In this document: positions 10,007-18,836 of the stretch, piece after piece
Layout: the number at the start of each line of letters is the position of its first letter
Position numbering within the stretch: the first letter of the stretch is position 1
Assembly: GCA_022844135.1 (NCBI GenBank)
Contig: JALHMG010000012.1
Span: 1 to 64,000, forward strand
Length of the DNA: 64,000 bases
Reading direction: 5' to 3'
DNA from: Lysobacterales bacterium
GTDB taxonomy: Bacteria > Pseudomonadota > Gammaproteobacteria > Xanthomonadales > SZUA-5
Program-made: the position numbers and the translations under genes
The notes under the pieces: generated by a model
Told to the model about the DNA's origin: nothing
Seen by the model: the letters and a program-made list of their open reading frames with translations, nothing else
The model's database searches: none

Positions 10007-10078
10007 GGCGTCAAGCGAGTTATCTGTTGTGGGCTTTTGCGTGTAGGTTATCGCGAGCCGATTCGCCATTTCCGACGC

Positions 10079-10885
10079 ATGCCGATCATCCTCACCTATC
10101 ACTCGCAAATCCTGAGCGGTAACGCGTATGCCAACAACGACCACGTCGCCCTTGCGGCGGATTTGGCGCTGCTGGGCGTGCTTGGTAGGCCCATCGTGCC
10201 ATTGGCGGCGTTGTTCGACGCCTTCGATGGGCGGCGCGATTGGGCCTCGCTGTGGGGCGCCGTGGTGTTGACGTTCGACGATGGCGCAGACTTGGATTGG
10301 CGCGATGTGGAGTATCCGGGTTTGGGCGTCCAGCCCGGTTTTGCTGGACTGCTGCGCGGGCATCGCCATACGACAGGACAGCCGGCGATGGCGAGCAGCT
10401 TTGTCATCGCATCACGCGCTGCGCGCGATGCGATGGATCGACGCTCGCTATTCGATCGCGGCTGGTTATCCGACGATTGGTGGCGCGAGGCGGCTGCTGG
10501 GGATGTCATCAGCATTGAGAGCCACGGCTTCGATCACGACCATCCGGATGTCAATCCAGACGATCCGGGTCGGGGAAACTTCTCGCGCATCGACGATGCA
10601 GCGCAATGTGCGGCGCAAATCGACGTGGCGAGCGCCGAGATCGAGCGACTAAGCGGCTTCGCGCCGCAGGCGTTCGCTTATCCGTACGGCCAGTCGAGCG
10701 CATTTCTGCGCCAGCAATACCTGCCGTGCGAGGGTCCGCGATTAGGCTTGCGCGGCGCGGTGTCGACCGAGCCTGGCATGGTGAGTTCGCAAAGCGACCG
10801 CTGGTGGTTGCCGCGCTATGTGTGCAATCGAGATTGGCGCAGCGTCGACGAATTGCGCGCACTGTTGGAGGGGCGCGGCGATTGA
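10079..10885 (+). CDS. polysaccharide deacetylase family protein
   Basis: About 268 residues if started at MPIILTYHS (ATG 10079), which gives the usual family N-terminus. An in-frame start at 10037 would add 14 unlikely residues. NodB-type motifs are visible: VVLTFDDGADL (motif 1, catalytic and metal Asp), SIESHGFDHDH (metal-binding His pair region) and AFAYPYG (motif 3 area). The family removes N- or O-acetyl groups from polysaccharides. No signal peptide is seen, so it is probably cytoplasmic or peripheral. Its 3' end overlaps the start region of the HD-domain gene, suggesting coupled translation. The substrate cannot be told from sequence. Confidence 0.8.
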   Translation: MPIILTYHSQILSGNAYANNDHVALAADLALLGVLGRPIVPLAALFDAFDGRRDWASLWGAVVLTFDDGADLDWRDVEYPGLGVQPGFAGLLRGHRHTTGQPAMASSFVIASRAARDAMDRRSLFDRGWLSDDWWREAAAGDVISIESHGFDHDHPDVNPDDPGRGNFSRIDDAAQCAAQIDVASAEIERLSGFAPQAFAYPYGQSSAFLRQQYLPCEGPRLGLRGAVSTEPGMVSSQSDRWWLPRYVCNRDWRSVDELRALLEGRGD

Positions 10886-11498
10886 CGCGGCTTTTCAATC
10901 TTCGTGGATTCGGGCCTGGGCCAATCTGGGCTCTGCGGCACCCGACGGCTTGTTTGAGCGATTGATGTCTGCCTACCGCGAATCGCATCGCAGCTATCAC
11001 ACGCTGCAACATCTGGGCGAATGCCTGGCGCTTTTTGCGGAAGCCATCGATCTCGCAGCGAACCCGGGCACGGTGGAACTCGCGCTGTGGTTTCATGACG
11101 CTGTTTACGCGCCGCGGTCCGGCGACAACGAGCGCCGTAGCGCCGAATGGGCGGTTCATGAGCTCGAAGCGGCGGGCGTGTCGAGCGACGTGCGCCAGCG
11201 CGTGTTCGATCTCATTCTCGCCACTTGCCACAATGCTGTCCCGGCCGATGCCGATGCGCAGTTACTGGTCGATATCGACCTGGCGATTCTCGGCGCGCCG
11301 CCGCATCGGTTCGCCGAGTACGATCGGCAGGTGCGAGAAGAGTACCGCTGGGTGCCGGGCTTTCTGTATCGGATCAAGCGCAAGCAGGTTCTGAATGCGT
11401 TCCTGGCGCGCGCTGAGATTTTCAACACACCGTACTTTCGCGCGCGATTCGAGGCGAGTGCGCGCGTCAATTTGCGTGGCGCGATCAACGCGGCTTAG
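10818..11498 (+). CDS. predicted HD-superfamily metal-dependent phosphohydrolase
   Basis: Motifs of the small HD family are in order: RSYHTLQHL, LALWFHDAVYAP (HD pair), LILATCHN and LLVDIDLAILG. The family are predicted metal-dependent phosphohydrolases of unknown substrate. The start is uncertain. The first in-frame ATG (10818) lies 68 bases inside the deacetylase gene and adds about 20 residues that homologues would not have. The expected start, just before AFQSSWIRAWANLG, has no ATG, GTG or TTG. An ATT at 10881 overlapping the deacetylase stop is the only codon at the right place. Converges with dapB. Confidence 0.75.
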   Translation: MCAIEIGAASTNCAHCWRGAAIDAAFQSSWIRAWANLGSAAPDGLFERLMSAYRESHRSYHTLQHLGECLALFAEAIDLAANPGTVELALWFHDAVYAPRSGDNERRSAEWAVHELEAAGVSSDVRQRVFDLILATCHNAVPADADAQLLVDIDLAILGAPPHRFAEYDRQVREEYRWVPGFLYRIKRKQVLNAFLARAEIFNTPYFRARFEASARVNLRGAINAA

Positions 11499-11612
11499 GC
11501 GCGATGGCGAAAGGCATGAAGCGCCCAATTCGATGCGGCGAGCAAAAGCCTGTGGGTGGTTCAGATCGACGACCTGGGCTGGCAGCAGTCGCCCAGACGA
11601 GCAACGCTAACG

Positions 11613-12413
11613 TCAACTCAGTGCGTCCCCCACCTCGTACCAACCTGGTCTTTGCCTCGCCAACCACGTTGCGCAGCGCACGGCGCCGGTGGCGAAGATG
11701 GCGCGTGAGTTGGCGCGATGAGTGAGCTCCAGGCGCTCGCCATTGGAGGCGAATACCACGGTGTGCTCGCCAACCACGTCTGCCGCGCGCATCACAGCAA
11801 AGCCGATGTGATGTTGTGCACGCGGCGACTCGCCAACGTGGCTCGGCATGCGCGCAACCTCGTCGAACACCTGGCCGCGCGCCTCGGCGATGGCATGGCC
11901 CAGCGCCAGTGCCGTGCCAGAGGGTGCGTCGCGCTTGAAGCGATGGTGGATCTCCAGGATTTCGGCTTCGAATTCCGGCCCCAAATGCGCCGCCGCCAGT
12001 GCGCTCATTTTCTTCAATAGCGCCACGCTCAGCGAAAAATTGGCGCTCCACAGCACCGGGATTCGCGCGGCGGATTCGCGCAGCGCTTGCATATGCGGAC
12101 GATCCAGACCTGTGGTGCCGCAAACGAAGGGGATGCGCCTCTGCACGGCGATCGCCAGCGCAGTGTCGAAAGCTTCCGGCGTGGAGAAGTCGATCAGCAC
12201 ATCGACATGCGTATCCGGATCGAGCGTGGCGCCGAAATCTATCGCTGGCGCGTTGCGGCCCAGCGCAACCGACAACGGTTCTCCGACCCAGCCGGAAGCG
12301 GCGCGCACAATGGCGGCAACAAGATCGCATTCCGGCTGCTGATGAACGGCTTTCAATAGCTCCACGCCCATGCGCCCGGCAGCGCCATTGATAGCCACAC
12401 GAACTGGCGTCAT
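11613..12413 (-). CDS. dapB: 4-hydroxy-tetrahydrodipicolinate reductase
   Basis: Catalyses the NAD(P)H-dependent reduction step of the diaminopimelate/lysine pathway in the cytoplasm. About 266 residues from MTPVRVAINGAAGRMG (ATG 12413). An in-frame ATG 27 bases upstream is less likely. The nucleotide-binding loop GAAGRMG is at the N-terminus, the substrate loop FVCGTTGL in the middle, and the signature EIHHRFKRDAPSGTAL with the catalytic His and Lys after it. Length fits the family. It is divergent from the subtilase gene, with about 90 bases between their starts, and convergent with the HD-domain gene. Confidence 0.95.
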   Translation of the reverse strand: MTPVRVAINGAAGRMGVELLKAVHQQPECDLVAAIVRAASGWVGEPLSVALGRNAPAIDFGATLDPDTHVDVLIDFSTPEAFDTALAIAVQRRIPFVCGTTGLDRPHMQALRESAARIPVLWSANFSLSVALLKKMSALAAAHLGPEFEAEILEIHHRFKRDAPSGTALALGHAIAEARGQVFDEVARMPSHVGESPRAQHHIGFAVMRAADVVGEHTVVFASNGERLELTHRANSRAIFATGAVRCATWLARQRPGWYEVGDALS

Positions 12414-12504
12414 TGCACGTCCTTCGATTTGCCGCGACAAGCGCGATCATCGCATGCGCCGGGCGCGGCTAGAATCGTGGAAACATCACCTGAGTGCCGG
12501 AGAT

Positions 12505-15500
12505 ATGCGCCCGATCGTTGCCGCTCTCGCGCTGGGATTCTGCGCCACCAGTTACGGCGAACATCGCCAACGTTACATTGTGGAGCTGTCCTCGCCGCCG
12601 GCGGCCGCTCTTGCCGACGGCGCGGTCTTCAACGCAAAGGCTGGCAAGGTCGCGCGTCACGTCGAAACGCTGGAGAACGAGCAGCGCCAATTGCTTTCGC
12701 GCTTCTCCGCCGCGACAAAGCGCCCCATCGAACCGCTGCATCGTTATCGGTACGTGCTCAATGGCTTTGCCGTCGAGCTGACGTCCGAGGAGGCAAATCT
12801 TTGGGCGCAATCGCCAGGCGTGCTGCGCGTGACGCCGGATGGCGTGGAGACGCTGCATACGGACGCGGGTCCGGCGTGGATCGGCGCTGCCGAAGCCTGG
12901 GCGGGCGTCCCGAACGCGACCGGCACGCGCGGCGAGGGCGTTGTTGTTGGTGTGATCGATAGCGGCATTAACGCCGCTCACCCGGCGTTTGCCGAAGTCG
13001 ATTCCACCGGCTATCGCCACCAAAATCCGCGCGCGCAGCGCTACGGCTTGTGCAATACCTCGGCGGCGAGCCGCTGCAACAACAAGTTGATCGGCATCCA
13101 TGACTTCACCACCGAGGGCGCGCGCGATGGCAGCGATGTCAATGGCCACGGAACGCACGTTGCGGGCACGGCCGTCGGCAATGTGCGCAGCAACACCCTG
13201 TCCGGACAAACTGCGAGCCTGAGCCTGACGCTGTCTGGCGTCGCACCGCGCGCCAATCTGATTTCCTACAAAGCCTGCAGCGACGACGGCGCCAGCGGCA
13301 CCTGTCCCAATAGCGCTACAGTGGCAGCGCTCGATCAGGCGGTCGCCGATGGCGTCGATGTGGTCAATTACTCAATCGGCGGCAGCGCATTCGATCCTTG
13401 GCCGGGATTGAGCGGCGGTTCGACGGCATCAATCCGCGCGATGGCCAACGCCGCACGCGCCGGGATCGCCATCGCGGTATCGGCCGGCAACGACGGCCCG
13501 TCGCCCGCGACGATCAGCTCCCCGGCCAACTCGCCGTGGGTGTTGGCAGCTGCTGCGGCCACCAGCAATCGGCGCATCGCCAACGTATTGACGGACTTGT
13601 CGGGCAGTGTGGCGGCGCCCGCCGCGCGTTTTATCGGCGCTGGCCTGGCGGGCGGCGTGGGGCCGGTGCGCATCGTGCTTGGTGAAAGCGTGGGGTCGGC
13701 ACGCTGCAGTCAGGGCGACGGTCTCGATAGCCCGCCCACCGGTGCCTCGAATCCATGGGCCGGGCAGGTGTTCAGTGGCGAAATCGTGGTTTGCGATCGC
13801 GGCGTACAGGCGCGTGTGGCGAAAGGCTTCAACGTGCAGCGTGCCGGCGGTGGCGGCATGGTGCTGGTCAACACCGCCGCCGAAGGCGACAGCATCGTCA
13901 GCGACGATCATTTTCTGCCGGCCACGCACTTAGGATTCCGCGACGGCGAGGCGCTGAAGAACTGGGTGCGCGCCAGCCAAGGTACGGCGCGCGGGCGTTT
14001 GGCTGGCGTCAGCGCGGTGCTGGACGATAGCTTTGGCGATGTGCTCGCGAGCTTCAGTTCGCGCGGGCCCGATCCCAATCTGACGGGCATTCTGAAACCC
14101 AACATCTCGGGGCCAGGCGTCAGCATCCAGGCACCGGCGCACAACTCCGCTGGCGAGCGTACGCTCAGCGGTACATCGATGTCCTCGCCGCATATGGCCG
14201 GCGCGCTGGCGCTGCTCAAGAGTCGCCGCCAGGGCTTGCTCGCGGGCGAGTTGTTTTCGGCATTGCAGCTCACCGCAGCGCCTGGATCGCGGATACAGGA
14301 CGGCACGACGCCTGCGACGGCGCTGGATGTGGGCGCCGGGCGCGCGCGGGTCGATCGCGCGCTCTCGGCCGGTTTGGTGATGCCGATTACGCTGGCCGAC
14401 TTCGAGCGCGAGAATCCGCGCAGCGGCGGCGATCCATCGCGCCTGAATCTGCCGAATCTGTATCGCGACAGCTGTCGCGCGCGATGCACATTCACGCGAA
14501 CGTTCCGGGCGTTGCGTGCGGCGACCTATACCGTACAGGATGCCTCGACGGGTGTCGTCGTCAGCGCCTCACCCGCCAGCTTTTCCTTGAGCGCCGGGCA
14601 AACGCAAAGCGTGCAATTTGTGGTCGATGTCAGCGCCCCGGGCGTGCTTGGCCGAATCGCGCACGGCCTGGTGCTGATTCGCGCCAGCGATACGACGATT
14701 CCCGACAGTCGTTTGCCGGTGGTGATGCGCTCGTTGGCCGGCGATGTGCCGAGTTCGATCTCCATCAGCGCCGATGCCGATCGCGGTCGCTTCGATGCCA
14801 ACATCGCCAATATGGTCGCCGTCGGGCAACTGAGCTACCGGCTGTTCGGTCCGATCGAGCCCAGACGCGAGCGCCCGAGCGTGATCGCCGACAGCACCCC
14901 GAACGACGCTTACGACAATAACAATGGCACGGCGACCTTCCTGGTCGATCTGAGCGCCGTCGGCAGCATCCGCGCCGATGTCGTATCGAGCAGCGCCAAC
15001 GATATCGACTTGTTTGTAGGTCGCGACGAGAACAACGACGGTGCGGCGGCACCGGGAGAGGAGCGCTGTCAGGGGATCGGCAGCGGGCCGATTGAGCGTT
15101 GTACGCTGAACGATCAGCCGCCGGGCCGTTACTGGGTGCGTATCCAGAATGCCAACGGAAGCGCAGCCGGTAACGAGGTGGAGTTGGAGATGGCTGCATT
15201 GCCCTACGAGGATCCCAATCGCCGCGGTCACGCTCAAGGCACCACGCGCATTGCCGAAGGCGGCGCGCTTCCAGTCGCAATCCACTACGATCTGAACGGA
15301 CTCTTCATCGGACAACGTGCGTTCGGCATTCTGGAAATGCGTGCCGGATCGAGCGCCAATGAGGCTTTTGCGCGCGTGCCGTTGACCTTCCTTCGCACCG
15401 GCGCCGCAGAGCAGGGCGCACGCTTTCTGGCGGACGGCGTCACTTACGGCTTTCTACTGGCGCCGGGTAGCCAGCACGATCGACTGGTCATCGACGTTCC

Positions 15501-16509
15501 GCAAGGCGCATCGCGTCTGCTTGTCGAGCAGCGCGGCGCGATTGGCAACGCCTCGCTCTATCTGGCCCGGGCCAACACAACCGGCGGCCCGGATGTGCCA
15601 GCGGCACCCGGCGTCGGCGAAGCCATCGTCGTCGTAGACAGCGCCGACTCCAACGAAACGCTGGCACTCGAAGCGCCGCAATTGACACCCGGTCGCTATT
15701 ACGTGGTCCCGCGCAACGCGGGTGTGGGTGCCGCGCCGGTGTCCCTCACTGCGCGGCTGACTACGGCCCCATTGCCACCTTTTGCGGCGGAGATCTACTA
15801 CAACCCCGCGCGCGACGGCCACGGCGTGCTGTTCACGCGCGCCGGCAGTGCCGTGCAAATGGTGTGGTACACCTACGACAGCGATGGGCAGTCGACATGG
15901 TATCTGGCGTTTCCAGACGGCTTGGCCGAAGGGCGCGGGCACGTGCGCGCCGATCTGTATCGCTATCACTGGCTGGGCAATGTCGCCGATGGCCAACGCG
16001 TGGGCGAGGTGGTGTTGGTGCGGCAGAACGATCGTTTGATGCTGAACTGGGAAATCGATGGCCGCAGCGGCGGCGAACCCTTGCAACTACTTGCCAGCAG
16101 CGCCTGCGTGCAAAGCGCAGGACAGGATGTCGATCCCACGGGACTTTGGTTCGAGCCGGCGCGCAGCGGCTACGGTGCGAATTTCTTCACCCGGCCCGGC
16201 ACCGATTTCGGCGTGTTGTATTTGTATGACGGCAACGGTCGGCCGCGTTGGTTGCTCGGCACCCAGAACGCGTTCAACTCGGCGCCGTTGAATCTGCAGC
16301 AGTACACGGGCTTCTGTCCAAGTTGTGCGGCGGTTGCGGTGAGTAACCGGAATGTGGGTCAGTTCGCCCGCGTGTTCGACGCACCGGCAGCGAACCTCAC
16401 CGGACGCTGGTCTTTCAGCGCCGACTTCCAAGCGCCGCTCAGCGGTCAGTTCTCGGCCAACAACGTTGCGGTGCAATTGCTCACTGCGCGTAAGCCATGT
16501 GGGGGATAA
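12505..16509 (+). CDS. secreted subtilisin-like S8 serine protease, multidomain
   Basis: About 1334 residues from ATG 12505, chosen because a signal peptide follows at once (MRPIVAALALGFCATSYG). An in-frame ATG further upstream would bury it. RYIVELSSPPAA begins an I9-type propeptide. The catalytic triad is clear: Asp152 in VVVGVIDSGI, His215 in NGHGTHVAGT, Ser558 in GTSMSSPHMAG. A protease-associated (PA) domain is inserted before the Ser (EIVVCDRGV...GGGGMVLVN). Fn3-like and PPC-like beta domains follow (DIDLFVGRDENNDG). The last 250 residues carry two copies of a WY-rich module (VWYTYDSDGQSTWYLAFPD; GLWFEPARSGYGANFF...LYLYDGNGRPRWLLG). Likely an extracellular protease exported by Sec and a type II-like route. 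Confidence 0.93.
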   Translation: MRPIVAALALGFCATSYGEHRQRYIVELSSPPAAALADGAVFNAKAGKVARHVETLENEQRQLLSRFSAATKRPIEPLHRYRYVLNGFAVELTSEEANLWAQSPGVLRVTPDGVETLHTDAGPAWIGAAEAWAGVPNATGTRGEGVVVGVIDSGINAAHPAFAEVDSTGYRHQNPRAQRYGLCNTSAASRCNNKLIGIHDFTTEGARDGSDVNGHGTHVAGTAVGNVRSNTLSGQTASLSLTLSGVAPRANLISYKACSDDGASGTCPNSATVAALDQAVADGVDVVNYSIGGSAFDPWPGLSGGSTASIRAMANAARAGIAIAVSAGNDGPSPATISSPANSPWVLAAAAATSNRRIANVLTDLSGSVAAPAARFIGAGLAGGVGPVRIVLGESVGSARCSQGDGLDSPPTGASNPWAGQVFSGEIVVCDRGVQARVAKGFNVQRAGGGGMVLVNTAAEGDSIVSDDHFLPATHLGFRDGEALKNWVRASQGTARGRLAGVSAVLDDSFGDVLASFSSRGPDPNLTGILKPNISGPGVSIQAPAHNSAGERTLSGTSMSSPHMAGALALLKSRRQGLLAGELFSALQLTAAPGSRIQDGTTPATALDVGAGRARVDRALSAGLVMPITLADFERENPRSGGDPSRLNLPNLYRDSCRARCTFTRTFRALRAATYTVQDASTGVVVSASPASFSLSAGQTQSVQFVVDVSAPGVLGRIAHGLVLIRASDTTIPDSRLPVVMRSLAGDVPSSISISADADRGRFDANIANMVAVGQLSYRLFGPIEPRRERPSVIADSTPNDAYDNNNGTATFLVDLSAVGSIRADVVSSSANDIDLFVGRDENNDGAAAPGEERCQGIGSGPIERCTLNDQPPGRYWVRIQNANGSAAGNEVELEMAALPYEDPNRRGHAQGTTRIAEGGALPVAIHYDLNGLFIGQRAFGILEMRAGSSANEAFARVPLTFLRTGAAEQGARFLADGVTYGFLLAPGSQHDRLVIDVPQGASRLLVEQRGAIGNASLYLARANTTGGPDVPAAPGVGEAIVVVDSADSNETLALEAPQLTPGRYYVVPRNAGVGAAPVSLTARLTTAPLPPFAAEIYYNPARDGHGVLFTRAGSAVQMVWYTYDSDGQSTWYLAFPDGLAEGRGHVRADLYRYHWLGNVADGQRVGEVVLVRQNDRLMLNWEIDGRSGGEPLQLLASSACVQSAGQDVDPTGLWFEPARSGYGANFFTRPGTDFGVLYLYDGNGRPRWLLGTQNAFNSAPLNLQQYTGFCPSCAAVAVSNRNVGQFARVFDAPAANLTGRWSFSADFQAPLSGQFSANNVAVQLLTARKPCGG

Positions 16510-16570
16510 ACAACTTACCAATGCGCGCAATTAGGCATATCGTCAGCTACCCATCGTATGGAGCCGAACC

Positions 16571-16990
16571 GTGAGCAATCCTTACCAGGCGCCGAGTGCC
16601 CGAGTGGCCGATTTCGATGGTGGCATCAACAACTCAGGCGGCGGCAGCGGCATCGTTGTGCCCGAAGAAGTCAAGGGCTGGTCGTGGGGCGCGTTTCTGC
16701 TGAACTGGATTTGGGCCATCGGTAACCGTACCTGGATCGGACTGCTGGCGCTGATACCTTATGTCGGCTTTCTGATGACGATTTACCTCGGCATTAAGGG
16801 CCGCGAAATGGCTTGGCGCAACAATCGCTGGGATAGCATCGAGCACTTCAATCGGGTCCAGCGCAGCTGGTCGAAGTGGGGCGCCATCATCTTTTTCGGC
16901 ATCATCGGCATCGCCATTCTTGCAGCGGTCATGATGCCTGTCGCCAACGACTACACCTCGCGGGCCGAGCAGGCCGAGCAGAGCGAATAA
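16571..16990 (+). CDS. small inner-membrane protein of unknown function
   Basis: 139 residues from a GTG start. The N-terminus (MSNPYQAPSARV) and the segment VPEEVKGWSWGAFLLNWIWA are typical of a small membrane protein family common in Lysobacterales. Two or three hydrophobic segments are visible: WSWGAFLLNWIWAIG, WIGLLALIPYVGFLMTIYLG and AIIFFGIIGIAILAAVMMPV. The C-terminus is acidic. It heads a run of three same-strand genes with the VOC protein and the M48 protease. Function unknown. Confidence 0.75.
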   Translation: MSNPYQAPSARVADFDGGINNSGGGSGIVVPEEVKGWSWGAFLLNWIWAIGNRTWIGLLALIPYVGFLMTIYLGIKGREMAWRNNRWDSIEHFNRVQRSWSKWGAIIFFGIIGIAILAAVMMPVANDYTSRAEQAEQSE

Positions 16991-17003
16991 GAGCGAGCAC
17001 TTC

Positions 17004-17588
17004 ATGCGAATCTTTGCATTCTTGCTATGCGGCGCCACGCTCGCATCGCCAGCGCGCGCCGAACCAGTGCCCGAGTCCGAACGCATCCCAGTCGATGTAC
17101 GTCGCACCACGCTATTGGTGCGCGATATCGACAAGTCCCTGCCGTTGTATCGAGATGCGCTTGGCCTCACTGTTGTCTACGACGAGCGCCTCGGCGGCGG
17201 TAAGCAAGAAGACGGCAGCGAGAAGCCGCCGACCACGCGGCTGGTGTTGATGCGCGCCAACGACACCTTTATCGGCGCGCTGGGCCTGATGCAGCGGCTG
17301 GATGATCCAAACCCGCCGTCGCCAGAGAACAAGCGCCCGATGGCAGGCGACAGCATCGTTGTCATCAACGCCAAAGACTTGGACGAGCGCTGGGCCAAAG
17401 TTGCAGCCGTTCCGGGCGTTACAGTCCATACCGAACCCAAGCGTATTGAGTATCCAGGGCCCGGCGGTAAAGGCGTGATCCCGGTCATGTTCAGCGCGAT
17501 CTACGATCCCGATGGTTTCTTCATCGAGATCAATCAGATACTGGGCGCGCCTGCCGGAACGCAGGCCAACGAGGATGACGAGCCATGA
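17004..17588 (+). CDS. exported VOC (glyoxalase/dioxygenase-fold) family protein
   Basis: 194 residues with a signal peptide ending ...SPARAEPVP. The VOC beta-alpha-beta-beta-beta signature is seen: RRTTLLVRDIDKSLPLYRDA and LGLTVVY at the start of the first module, SAIYDPDGFFIEINQI at the end of the second. The glutamate in FFIEINQ is at the usual metal-ligand position. Export is unusual for this fold, which is mostly cytoplasmic. Thirteen bases after the upstream membrane-protein gene, and its stop overlaps the ATG of the M48 protease by four bases, so these are probably one operon. The substrate is unknown. Confidence 0.8.
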   Translation: MRIFAFLLCGATLASPARAEPVPESERIPVDVRRTTLLVRDIDKSLPLYRDALGLTVVYDERLGGGKQEDGSEKPPTTRLVLMRANDTFIGALGLMQRLDDPNPPSPENKRPMAGDSIVVINAKDLDERWAKVAAVPGVTVHTEPKRIEYPGPGGKGVIPVMFSAIYDPDGFFIEINQILGAPAGTQANEDDEP

Positions 17589-18421
17589 TCGGCCAACCGC
17601 GACGCGGCGGCGGCATCCGTTGGTTGCCGATTCTGCTGTTCGGCGGGTACTTCCTGTACTACTACTTCGCCAATCAATCCGAAGTGCCTTTAACCGGCCG
17701 CTCGCAGTTAGTGGACATCACGCGCGATCAGGAAATGGCGCTGGGATTTGAGGCGTACCAGCAAGTGCTGCAAACCGAGCGCGTTGTGACGCAGGGCCAG
17801 GTGCCGCAGCAAGTGCGCGCCATCGCCATTCGCCTGATCGAAGCTGTGCGCAAGCTCGATCCCAAGGCTGATCCGGGTTTCGAGTGGGACGTCAACGTGA
17901 TCGAGTCGCCACAGGCCAATGCCTTTGCGATGCCCGGCGGAAAGATTGCGGTTTACACCGGGATCTTGCCGATCACCGCTAACGTTAATGGATTGGCAGC
18001 GGTCATGGGCCATGAAATCGCACACGCCATCGCGCGCCACGGCGCCGAGCGCATGGCTTATCAAAAGCTCGTGCAGATGGGCTCGATGGCCGCTGGTATG
18101 GCGATCTCGGATATGGATCCCGGCACGCAGCGCAATGTGATGGCGGCGCTCGGAGCGGGGAGCAAGTTTGGCGTGTTGTTGCCTTTTTCGCGCGATCACG
18201 AATCGGAAGCCGATCGTATGGGTCTGATGTTCGCTGCCGCTGCGTGTTTCGATCCGACGGAGGCACCACGCTTGTGGGAGCGCATGGCTGCGGCAAGCAA
18301 AGGTTCGCCGCCCGAATTCGCGTCCACGCACCCAAGCCACGACACGCGCATTCGCCAGCTCAACGAATGGATGCCTGAGGCACTGAAGATTCGCGAGCAG
18401 TTCTGCACAACGCAGCGCTGA
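17585..18421 (+). CDS. M48-family zinc metalloprotease
   Basis: 278 residues. An N-terminal hydrophobic segment (WLPILLFGGYFLYYYFA) should anchor it in the inner membrane with the catalytic part outside. The zinc motif is VMGHEIAHAIARHG (HExxH), and the third ligand is in RDHESEADRMGL. AFAMPGGKIAVYTGIL is the conserved strand before the active-site helix. Architecture matches the single-TM M48 (LoiP/YcaL/BepA-related) proteases linked to envelope quality control. No TPR domain is present. The start ATG overlaps the stop of the VOC gene (ATGA), indicating translational coupling. A terminator hairpin follows ten bases after the stop. Confidence 0.9.
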   Translation: MIGQPRRGGGIRWLPILLFGGYFLYYYFANQSEVPLTGRSQLVDITRDQEMALGFEAYQQVLQTERVVTQGQVPQQVRAIAIRLIEAVRKLDPKADPGFEWDVNVIESPQANAFAMPGGKIAVYTGILPITANVNGLAAVMGHEIAHAIARHGAERMAYQKLVQMGSMAAGMAISDMDPGTQRNVMAALGAGSKFGVLLPFSRDHESEADRMGLMFAAAACFDPTEAPRLWERMAAASKGSPPEFASTHPSHDTRIRQLNEWMPEALKIREQFCTTQR

Positions 18422-18430
18422 ACGCCTCCC

Positions 18431-18457
18431 GCCGACGCTGTGTCGGCAGCTTTTTTT
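18431..18457 (+). terminator. Rho-independent terminator immediately upstream of dodecin
   Basis: GCCGAC / GTCGGC stem with loop GCTGT, then CAGC-like bases and a run of seven T (18451-18457). The dodecin ribosome-binding site AAGGAG starts at the very next base, so there is no space for a promoter between terminator and gene. Confidence 0.8.
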
Positions 18458-18469
18458 AAGGAGCAGAAC

Positions 18470-18703
18470 ATGAGCGTCGCCAAGATCATCGAGATTTCGT
18501 CGTCGTCGCCTAAAGGCTTTGAAGACGCCATTCAGCATGGAATTTCGCGGGCATCGGAAACAGTGAAGAACATCCAGGGCGCCTGGGTATCCGAGCAGAA
18601 AGTGGTCGTAGAAAAGGGTAAGGTGGTCGACTACCGCGTGACCTTACGGCTGACCTTCTTGTTGGAGGAAGCCAAGCCTGAAAAGCCGGCGAAGAAAAAG
18701 TAA
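18470..18703 (+). CDS. dodecin family flavin-binding protein
   Basis: 77 residues from ATG 18470, chosen for the AAGGAG site seven bases upstream. MSVAKIIEISSSSPKGFEDA and GISRASETVKNIQGAWVSEQ are characteristic of dodecin, which forms hollow dodecamers that store and sequester flavins (or CoA) in the cytoplasm. The conserved Trp that stacks on the flavin is W42-equivalent in GAWVSEQ. The tail is Lys-rich (EKPAKKK). Read-through of the terminator or a promoter inside the M48 gene must drive it. Confidence 0.92.
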   Translation: MSVAKIIEISSSSPKGFEDAIQHGISRASETVKNIQGAWVSEQKVVVEKGKVVDYRVTLRLTFLLEEAKPEKPAKKK

Positions 18704-18836
18704 CAGGTCGACCTGAGTGCGGCGATTTCGATGCTGAACGATGTGCTTATGGGTTCCAGGTATCGATGGCACGCCGCAGTGACTTAGCTCGTGGGTCTCA
18801 GTGTGATACCAGGGTCACGCTCAAAAGGGGAAGGCA

